A stretch of 41,694 bases of DNA from Calocera cornea HHB12733. Lineage: Eukaryota > Basidiomycota > Dacrymycetes > Dacrymycetales > Dacrymycetaceae. The notes under the pieces are model-generated. The model made no database searches, was not told the origin of the DNA, and was given only the letters and a program-made list of their open reading frames with translations. Both the position numbers and the translations under genes were made by a program. The stretch's first letter is position 1. Each line of letters opens with the position of its first letter. Shown here one piece after another: positions 31,328 through 40,400 of the stretch. The stretch spans positions 1 through 41,694 of the forward strand of contig KV424127.1 in NCBI GenBank assembly GCA_001632435.1. Reading direction: 5' to 3'.

Positions 31328-33896
31328 CTACGTGGTTATAGGTGCCCACGGCGCGGGTGATAGGCTGTCGATGAGCGACGAGCCGTTCACGATGGACGTG
31401 GTGCAGATGAGGTATTTCCGGCCTATGCTCGTCGTCAGTCACGCAGTCATAGTGGGACGAGAGCAGGCGCACCCCTTGTTTGCCGGCTCATCCACCGCAG
31501 AGCGGCAATCTCCGTGTACGTGCATCCCCCGAGGAAGAACACGACCGTGGTAGTCGAGTGCCCTTTGGGCAGCACTATCCGCCCATCAGCTCCCGCCGAC
31601 AGCCGGTGTCGAGCAGACTCACGATCGACCTTTCCCGTGCCGTCCCCCTCGGGCCTCTGCACCTCATCGAACGTCTCGCCCGGCACGCTCCTCACGATCT
31701 CGTCGAACCCCTTCCAGCCCATGATCGGGTGTGCGCGCGGGACGACTTTCAGAGTGCCTTCCTTCTGCGCTTCCCCACCGCCGCTGCCCCCGCCCACGGC
31801 CTTCTCCCCCATCTCCGCCGCGACCACCGCGGGCTTCATGGTCACGCACTGGACGAGGCGGATGGAGAGAGGCGCGTAGCCCGAGTAGACGTAGGCGATG
31901 TCCGTCGGCGCCTGCTCGGACACGTCGTCCACGAGCAGGCGGAGGTGTTTGCGCAGGGACGGCAGGGGGAGGTGCGGCGCGGGTGCGGGCGCTTTGAGCA
32001 GGAGGTTGAGCGAGGAGAGGTGCAGGAGGAGGGTGAGGTACTGGTAGCCGTACGTCTGCAGGATCTCCCGCTTCGTGTTCTCCAGCTGCTTCGGCTTTAT
32101 GCCGCCGACGGTGATGCTGTACAGGCAGAGCAGGCGGAGGACGACGTGCAAGGGCGCTTCCCGGTTGATCAGGTCCTCGATCGTGCTGAACTGCGCGTTG
32201 ACGTCGTAGCCAGCGATCAGGTCTGCATCCCATCAGCACGCGCTAGAAGATGAGCAGCAGACCACGCACTCTGCTGCACCTCCAGAGACTTGTTGAACAC
32301 CTCCGTCTGGGTCATCGGCACGATCTGCTCCGACAGCCCCGTGTCTACCAATGCTTCAGCACCTCATGCCAGCACCGCACCGCACGGCAGCGGACTCACG
32401 CAACCTCAACGCCAAATGCTCTGACTGCAGCCCCCCGAGCTTGCCCACAAAGTCCCGGAGCTGCTCGACCGTCTGGGCCCTGTGCCGCCCCTCGTAGTCC
32501 TCATTGAGCCGCTTCGCGAGGCGGTTCAGGTGCGCGCCGACGACGGAGAAGTTCTCGTCCCGCAGGTCGGTGAAGACTGCGTCGGACGAGGCTTGGAGGA
32601 GGTGCTTTTTCTTCTTTGGTTGGGCGGAGGAGGGGCCGAGCGCGGGCGTGGGGCCGGGCGCGGGCAGGGAGGGCGCACCGGACATCTGCTGCGGGGCGGT
32701 GGACAAGAGCGACGCGTCCACTTCGACGTACGCTGCTCTGCCGTCAGCACCCGCAAGGGCCAGCAAGGAGAGCGCAGAGGCGCACAGTTCTTGATCCCCA
32801 CGAGCTCGTCAATCAAGCCCTGGTACGTCAGCTGCGTGCACAGCGGGGTGATCATATCCACCGCGCGGTCCACGACGACCAGTGCATCCAGTACCGTGCT
32901 GGGCAAGGACAGCGCAGGCGAGGTCGGGTCGTCGGCGAGTCCCGCTTGCCGCATGCGCAGGAGCAGGTCGGCAAGCCGCTTCGCCGCGTCGCCTTTGCCT
33001 ATTATGCGCGGGAAGAGGCCGAAGGCTTGCTGCACCGTCATGAGCGCTTGCGCGGAGTAGTATATCGCCGTGTTGTCGCCGTCCTACCACACCCGAAACA
33101 CCTCAGCCTGGCTCTCCGCATTCCGGCAGCGGCGGCGAAACAGGCGCACAAGGAACACCTCCCGATACGTATTCTCCATCTCCAGGCTCAGCACGTCCTC
33201 CTCGAGCGGGATGAACTCGAGCTTGAGCTGCCCGAGCGTGATGTCCCCAAAGACGCCCTCTTCCTCCAGGATGCGGTCGCAGAGGATCGTGCGCCGCGGG
33301 ACGAGCAGGAGCGTGTAGCTGTGCCGCTCGGAGGAGGCCGTGTGGAGCTTGATCTGCTCTGTGAGGGGTTTAGGCTGGGTGAGGAAGGGAAGGGAGCGGG
33401 GGGAAGGGGACGAACGAGCGATGATCTTCATCCACCGGATCTGGGGTCTGCACAGGTAGACGATGTTCTGCGACTGGGAGGACAGTGCGCCCGCCTCGAG
33501 CCAGAACATCTTGTCGACGCCATGTTGCTACAATGGGCGTATGCCTTTCAGCTGCTGCTTGCTGAATGGGAGGGGGGAAGGGACACACCTTGAGCAACGA
33601 CACTTCTGTGACCAACCCCAGAGGCCCCGCGAGCGTCGGGTCGAGCACAAGCGTCTTCCCGCCCGGCACCTACACGCCATATCAGTCCCCCCATCGCAAC
33701 CAGGCTACAAGAGACGGACGGCATTAAGGGCCTCGACCAAGCCGGTCTTTGCGAGCTGCTTGAGCACGCCGACGTCCACGCCCGGGTCTGAGGAGTCGGC
33801 TGCTGGCTGTTGGGCTGAGGGGAGGCGGGCGGGGCGGAGGGGGGGAACGGAGGGGCCCGCTTGGGGAGGCGGGCGCGGGAGGGCGGCGGTGGCCAT
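31328..33896 (-). CDS. VPS33: Vacuolar sorting SM protein of HOPS/CORVET
   Basis: Model (minus): nine exons, 33896-33720, 33669-33589, 33527-33416, 33358-33150, 33083-32786, 32735-32400, 32344-32270, 32222-31473 and 31422-31328, encoding 710 aa, near yeast Vps33. Family signatures: L-V-L-D-P-T-L-A-G-P-L near the start, Y-L-C-R-P-Q-I, L-V-P-R-R-T-I-L-C-D, L-E-F-I-P-L-E-E-D-V-L-S-L-E-M, V-V-V-D-R-A-V-D-M-I-T-P-L, Y-Q-G-L-I-D-E-L, and V-F-F-L-G-G-C-T-Y-T-E-I-A-A-L-R near the end. It chaperones SNARE assembly for vacuole and endosome fusion. The Pro/Gly/Ala-rich inserts at the N-terminus and at about 32600-32690 are lineage extras. The weakest splice site is the first donor (gtccgt). Confidence 0.95.
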
Positions 33897-34168
33897 GTGT
33901 GTCAGTTGGAGGTCGCCGAGGGGGTATGGAGGTACGGGAGGGCGGTAGGGGATGCACCGGGCTGGGCTCAGGCTGGGCGGGGACGCGCCGAGGGAAGCAG
34001 CGAGCGTGGCGGTGCTGTGAAGCGGCTTCCTTCCTCGTGTCCCGCGCGCGTCGTGCACATTGGCTCCTGACCACCCACCCCCCCCCCTCCCCCTCCCGCT
34101 GCCACCGCATCCCTCTCGCTCCAGCACTGACCCCCGGCCGTATACGGAGCAGAGAAAGTAGGGCTACG
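33897..34168. promoter_or_regulatory. Shared promoter region of VPS33 and CK2 beta
   Basis: Only 272 bp separate the two divergent start codons. A strong C-rich tract (34077-34101) and purine-rich stretches are present, but no clear TATA. This is typical of a bidirectional housekeeping promoter in compact fungal genomes. Confidence 0.55.
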
Positions 34169-35338
34169 ATGGCGCAGATGCAGATGCAGCAGCTGATGGG
34201 CAGGACGGCCGCAGTGGACGATATATCCACAGGCAGCGAGTCCGACTATGCAAAGTGCGCACTCGCCCCTGTCCATTCCACACCCGACCCCATCCTGACA
34301 TTCCTCGCAGCTCGGTGTGCTGCTAAATAAGGGTAGGATATATGCGCGGCGCTGAGAGAACTGTGTATAGTGGATATCATGGTTCCTCTCCACAAAGGGG
34401 AACGAGTACTTCTGCGAGGTCGAGGAGGACTACATCCTCGACCGCTTCAACCTCACCGGGCTCAACGCAGAGGTGCAGAACTACGCCCAAGCGCTGGATC
34501 TGATCAACGACAACCTCGGCGGTGCGCTCCTCTTCATTCTCTGATGCGCATGTCAGGGCGGGGCTGACGATGTGGTGTGGGGGCCGTGCGTAGACGACGA
34601 CATTGAGGATGAGATGCGGGCGACGATCGAGGTCAACGCGCGCTTCCTGTACGGGCTCATCCACGCGCGGTGGATCGTCACCTCTCGCGGACTAGCCAAG
34701 ATGGTGCGCCTCTCTCCCTCCCCTCCCCTCACCCTCACCCCGCTAACACCCCCTCCCACCCGCCCAGCTGGAGAAGTACAAAAAAGCCGACTTCGGGCGC
34801 TGCCCACGCGTCTTCTGCTACTCCCAGCCGCTCCTGCCCGTCGGCCTCACCGACGTGCCGTACGAGAAGGCCGTCAAGCTCTACTGCCCGCGGTGCGAGG
34901 ACATCTACACGCCCAAGTCCTCGCGCCACGGCTCGATCGACGGCGCCTACTTCGGCACCACCTTCCCGCACATGCTCTTCATGGTCTACCCGCACATGGT
35001 CCCCCCCAAGAGTGCGCCGAGCGCCGGGCCACAGGTCCCCGGGTCGCAGAGCGCGAGCAGGGAGGGCGCGGTCGGCCCCGCGGGCGTGGGCACCGTCAGC
35101 ACCGCCGCGGCGGCGATGAAGGCGGAGCGGTACAAGCCCAAGATATTCGGCTTCGGAGTGCATGAGACGGCCAGGTGGCAGAGATGGCAGGAGGCGATGC
35201 GGGACAAGTGCGTTCATTATGGCCCTATTGAACTTCGGTGATATGGACTGACTATTGGATAGGCAGGTGGGCAGGCTGGAGGCGTACGAGCGGGACGAGG
35301 AGGGGAGGCGCCAGCGGGAGGTTGCGAGGACGCGATGA
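34169..35338 (+). CDS. Casein kinase 2 regulatory (beta) subunit
   Basis: Model: exons 34169-34254, 34311-34314, 34371-34521, 34594-34703, 34768-35207 and 35263-35338, encoding 288 aa. The fold is unmistakable: S-D-Y, then [27 protein letters not shown], a zinc finger with C129/C134 and C157/C160 (C-P-R-V-F-C, C-P-R-C), [16 protein letters not shown] and K-I-F-G-F. The zinc finger dimerises the subunit, which holds two catalytic alpha subunits. Exon 2 is only 4 nt; it is required to join S-D-Y to W-I-S-W-F in frame with GT-AG introns of 56 nt on each side. An Ala/Gly/Ser-rich insert of about 35 residues precedes Y-K-P-K-I-F-G-F. Confidence 0.93.
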
Positions 35339-35629
35339 TTGTCGTGACGCATTACGCTTTCTCTCATGCAATTCCATTTTCATTCCTTACGGAACGAACG
35401 CTGCGCTTACTACACGCCCGGAGATAGCAAGAGGACGACCAAAGCGAAGCTCTGTTCAGTAGCGTGAAGCGCACTCAATGGAGACACAATACTGACCCAC
35501 GGGCCTGGGTCTTCTGCCGGAATATTTCAAGATGCAGTACGGCGTTCTATGTTTCTTCACAGGCCAATATTTACACGACCGAAATTTGAACTTCAACAGT
35601 GGGTCGTCGCGCCGTACTCCACCATCCGA

Positions 35630-37106
35630 CTACTCTTGTCCCTGACGCTTGTCATTCTCCTTCTCAGCTTCACTTGACTGATTACCCTCGCGAAGACTGG
35701 CTAATTCTGCCCGACAGTCCTCTACCTGTGCTGTTGCTCCCAGCTCCTCAACCATCTCTATCGCACTAGTCAACATCACCTCCGCGTCTTCACGGCGACT
35801 TTGGGCCACCATAATGTCAGTAAGAACATCGTACACCATCCCCACGCCGTATCGATTGTGTGTGCCTTGAAAGATCCTCTTTGCTTCTTCAAGGTGGTGG
35901 ACAGCTTGCTCGTGTTGACCTTTGCGGAAGGAAATACCCCCCATGTACTAGAGGCATTCTCCTAGCCCGTTCAAACTGCCGATGGCTTCATACATAGACT
36001 TGGCTTCCAGCAGCTTCTCCGACGTGTCTTCAAAGTGTTTCATTGAGATCAGTACCGCACCAATCCTCTGTGTACTTTCTGCAGCACCCACAGGGTAGGC
36101 AGTGGTCTCAAAGGTGGCTCTGGCTTGCTGTAACGTTTGCACTGCCTCCTCGAGCTGTCCTGTGTTACCCAGTACCGCACCCATCCTCAGCAAGCACTCA
36201 GCAGTTCCCAGTCGATACCCGATGTCATCATACAGAGCCTGGACTGCTGGAATTGCTTCAAGGCTTCATCGTGTCTACGGAGTATGCGCAGTGCATCTCC
36301 CATGCTCCATCTGCACTGTGCCTCCCCTAAGCGCTCGCCTAGACTTTCAAAGATCTGAAGAGCCGCCGCCAGAATTCGCAATACCTCTGGGAACAGGTGC
36401 TGCACACGGAGCATCTCGGCGCGCGCATACATGCATCTAGCAAGTTCATGCTGGTTCTCATAGACCCGAAAGACAAACTCGGCATTCTGCAATTCCTGTT
36501 CAGCTTCGGGGTACCGATGCAGCAGGCCAAGGGTCATGCCCAGGTGCCGCCTGCACTTGGCTGCACCCAGTTGATCGCCCATTGCATCGTATTCTTCTCG
36601 GGCCAGTCGAAGCTCCTCCATAGCCTCATCGCACCGATGCATGAGGCGAAGAACATCCCCCATGATTTCTCCACATTGTACCTCTCCCCGATGATGTTCT
36701 AGTCTCCTGTATAACGTCTTAGCTTCCCGCAGTGCTTCCAGAGCTTGAGAGGTCTCGTTAAGGTAGCGCAAGACTTCTCCCATACTCTGTAGGCATTGTG
36801 CGATGCCCAGCTCGTTCCGCACTTCTACAAATGTGGCTTTTGCATCCTCAAGAACGGCAAAAGCAGGGTGATATTGGTTCATCAACCGCAGAACAGACCC
36901 TTTGCTGTGCTTGCATTGGGCTACTGCCAATCGATCCCCCAAGCGCTCAAAGGACACCATTGCTTCGTCTAGATGCTCAAGAGCTTCGCTGTGCCGAGAG
37001 CGAATGGACAACAAGTCTCCCATACTCTTTGTGACCTGTGCTACAAGTGCGGCAGTCTCTTCCGCCGCCCGAAGCTTGAATTTGGCCAGCCCGAGAACTG
37101 GCAAGG
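35630..37106 (-). pseudogene. NLR M: TPR half only, frameshifted, with a premature stop
   Basis: The minus strand encodes about eleven diverged 40-residue TPRs (for example G-D-R-L-A-V-A-Q-C, then S-V-L-R-L-M-N-Q-Y) and a C-terminal tail, but no NTPase module. Three lesions are visible. First, the coding region is cut at 37106/37107 by the LTR of a Ty3/gypsy element, just before the first TPR. Second, a frameshift lies at about 36255-36265: downstream, the frame resumes as A-L-Y-D-D-I-G-Y-R-L-G-T-A-E-C. Third, an in-frame TAG at 35948-35950 replaces the Gln expected in the C-L-x-Y-M-G-G-I context. The NB-ARC half should lie beyond the element to the right of the window. The gene is dead. Confidence 0.85.
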
Positions 37107-37340
37107 TGTAAGGGATCCCTAATAGGGACTAACCTTTCCTAGAAAGGAAAGGTTCACTGTTCTACAGTATTCGGATTTTCTGTATCCGAGAACGGGTTAC
37201 ACGTAGCGCAGCTCTAGGCCGCAATTTTCTCTTCACTCCCTCTTAGTGCACACAATATCATTGTATTAGATCTACTCTAATTACAGAGATTCAGTGTACT
37301 ACTGAGGGCGAAAGAGCACAGACTCTTTCACTTTTTTACA
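37107..37340 (+). mobile_element. 5' LTR of the Ty3/gypsy element
   Basis: Starts TGTAAGGGATCC directly at the NLR M junction and ends TTTTTTACA, giving TGTAA/TTACA termini and about 234 bp. The start is firm because NLR coding sequence stops exactly there; the 3' end is inferred from the inverted termini. No clear tRNA primer site follows. It contains strong hairpins, for example arms 37131-37140 and 37145-37154. The 5-bp flank caagg (37102-37106) may be one copy of the target duplication. Confidence 0.6.
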
Positions 37341-37426
37341 CTACTCGAGACCGGAGTGTATTCTCCAATTAGAGACTTACCCATCGTTGGGTACTATACC
37401 TTGTTAGTGCAGAACGCTCTGCTCGA

Positions 37427-40400
37427 ATGCGCGGCGGGCGTTCGACGGACTACGGTCCTACCTGGCATCAGGGGGATCGACCACGAGTACGTGGTACTAG
37501 CGCGCAACGCGCTTTCCCAAATGGGATGCCCAGCATTGCTGGAGATCCGACTTCGTCCCCTTGGGGGACGTATCGGACAGACCCAAACGTTTGGGGGCAC
37601 GGTCAAGCAACCGACAGCTCAGATTTGAGCAATCATCAGGAAGATGATGATCAGCGAGGTATCTCGCATTCGGCGAACGCCGATGAGAATGCGCCTGCTT
37701 CAGAGGAAGCGGATGAGGTCCATGGGATGGACGAGGAGTCATTGGCTCAACAAAACCCCCGTGGGGTTATAGATTCTCTTTATCGGAGTTCCGATTGGAT
37801 CCGGCGGATCGCTAACGACTATGCCATTCTTATGGACGCACGTCCTGAGCAAGCTGCTCATTACGCGCAGCTCGCGCAGGAGATCGCTCAAGCTTGGGTT
37901 GAGGCGCGACCAGAGTCGCCCGCGGTAATTATACCGCCGCGTGCTCGCCAGACGTCGGGAGAGACCATATCGTCCGGACGCGCAACGATACCGCCTCCTG
38001 TAGAGGCCTCACAGCGACGACACGTCGCACCAGCAGAAGCGTCATGGGCACGAGCTGTCCCTACGCTATCGACAGGACGACCGAACACGTCGTACCCTTC
38101 CGTGGGGTTTGTAACGCCGAGTAATAGATCTGGCGTGAGATTCGGGAGAGTCCCGACTACGGCCGCTCCCTCCCAGAGGGATCAGACTGACCTCGGCACA
38201 AGCGCGTTGTTGCCTGAGGCTCCTCTCAGGAGGATAACCCATTGGGTTGAAGCAGCGAGCGAGCCACCCCCTGCGACCCTTCCTTCTACAAGGACAGGCA
38301 TTAAGCCTAAGATGCCTGATGATCCCTATGGAGGGGATGCGGATATCGACAAGTTTGTCGAATTCATAGCCACGCTGGTTAGGGCGTATCGCATCTGCGG
38401 GATGACTGGCGCTGAACATAGCGCTTGGCAAGTGGATGCCATGAGCCAGTATCTTACTGGAGAAGCCCATCGATGGTTTGAAGCCAACGTTGAGCTTGGA
38501 CTCTGCCCGAGGCAGTCATGGACTTTTTCACAAGTCGTCTGGGGGTTATTCCACAGATTCTTCTCTGCTGAAGAAACGCATAAAGCGTACGTGGAGTTTG
38601 AGACCCTAGATCAGGGTAGACTTTCAGTTGAATCACTGAAAGACAAGTTGAACAACTTGTTGGGGAGGATGCATGAACCTCCGAACCCATATCTCATTAA
38701 GAGAAGATTCCTTTTGGCTTTAACAAAGCCGATCCGTAGAGTTGTCCTCCAGGGAGGATTCAACCCGGATGTCGATTCGTTCGACGATCTCTTCGCGAGA
38801 GCGATAGAGATAGAGCGCGGATTCGCGCTTGCCAACGAGGTTGACTCGTGGAAGACAACCGCGTCTAACGCTGTGCCTAGTCCTAAGGCCGCAACTAAGC
38901 CCGTAAGGACGCATGTTGCTAAAGGGAAGTCGTATGTACGACAACCTGGGCATTTCAACCACTCATTCCGAAGTTCGGGATACGGCGGGAAATCCCCAAG
39001 TACAAGCGGTAATACCGCTCCTCGACCAAAGGATAACAAACCTATTGGTTCAACTCCGTCTGGAGTGAAGGACCCGCGACCCGTCGCAACAAGCAAAGAT
39101 CGTTGCTTTCGTTGCCAGGGGACTGGACACTGGGCTAACGACTGCCCTCAACGCAAGTCTGTGCGTTTCGGAGGGTCCGGACCTCTAGGAGAGGATGAAT
39201 ACCTTGACGATGATGGTATTCATGATATACTCACCAGCGGTGATAGCAACCCCGTCGCTGAATCGCCAGAAGGCGATGAACGTACAGAATTCCCGGATGG
39301 GGACCAATGGGAAGACGAGGGAGACGACCCTCAGGAGTCTGGAGACTCCTGCTCCTCAGATGGGGACATACCGACAGTGACGGTGCGGGCCATGACAATA
39401 TGCCCGCTTGGACCACGAGTGGTCCGAGCAGCATCTGCTGCTGCGAAGAGATTTAACAGCCCTATGAAGGGCGAAACGCCAGAAGAATGGCGTAGTGATA
39501 ATACTATCCGCCTTAAGAAAGGCCAACCTCGACGTGATGTCGATTCATCACCTATTGAATGCTACGTTAGCATTGGCGGACACACCGCCCGAGCGCTGAT
39601 AGACAGCGGAGCAGAGATCGATACGATCTCTGCTGAATTCGTAGTTGCGCATGAGATGCGCTATATCCGATTGGATACTCCCGTGGCTCTTCAGCAAATG
39701 AGCCGCGGGAGTCGTACCGTAATCAACTACGGTGTAAACGCTGACGTCAGCGTGGGAGGTGATGTTTTCGAACATTATTTCGATGTCGTCAATACAGACG
39801 AATACCAAGTTATACTCGGTCTGCCTTTCTGTAGGCGGGTCAGGATGATCTTGGACATCCAAGCGAAGAAATTTCAGCTTGGGGGCGTCAATGGACGCTG
39901 GATCAACTCCGGAGGAGTACTCACGCCTGGCGTAACACTGCCTGTCCAGCCAAGGCAGGTAGTCAAGCGGGCAAAGCACGCTAAGCAACCAGGGGGAAGA
40001 CAACCCAAGGTTGTACACGCCAGGATGGCGAAAATCGCAGACACCGCGATGGCAACGATCGCACCATCTAGTATGGTTGAGCCTACCGCAGCTAAGCTGC
40101 AAGGCCTATCCGCGGTACCGCAAGGCAAATTGGATAGGATCAGGGCGATCCTGATGTCTGAGATTGTCGATCTCATAGGGGATATCCCCCTGGTTCTACC
40201 TCCACTACGGAAGGTGAACCATAAGATCAACTTGGTTGACGACAAGGCCGTCTATCGGACTAGACGTCCGACTTGTCCGGATGTACACCGGGAAGAGCTT
40301 CATGCGAAGACTCAACAATATGTTGAAGCAGGATGGTGGCAACCTGCACAGACGCAGAATGCTCTGCCGATGCTTTGCATCACCAAACGCAACGGAAAGC

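Noticed and set aside
31480..32253. Plus-strand ORF opposite VPS33 (and another at 32616-33593)
   Set aside because: Shadows of the VPS33 exons; they cross its introns and show no homology.
33359..33415. Reading VPS33 without intron 3
   Set aside because: The 57-nt intron is divisible by 3 so the frame stays open, but it would insert a Pro/Ser-rich stretch into a conserved region, and GT-AG sites are present.
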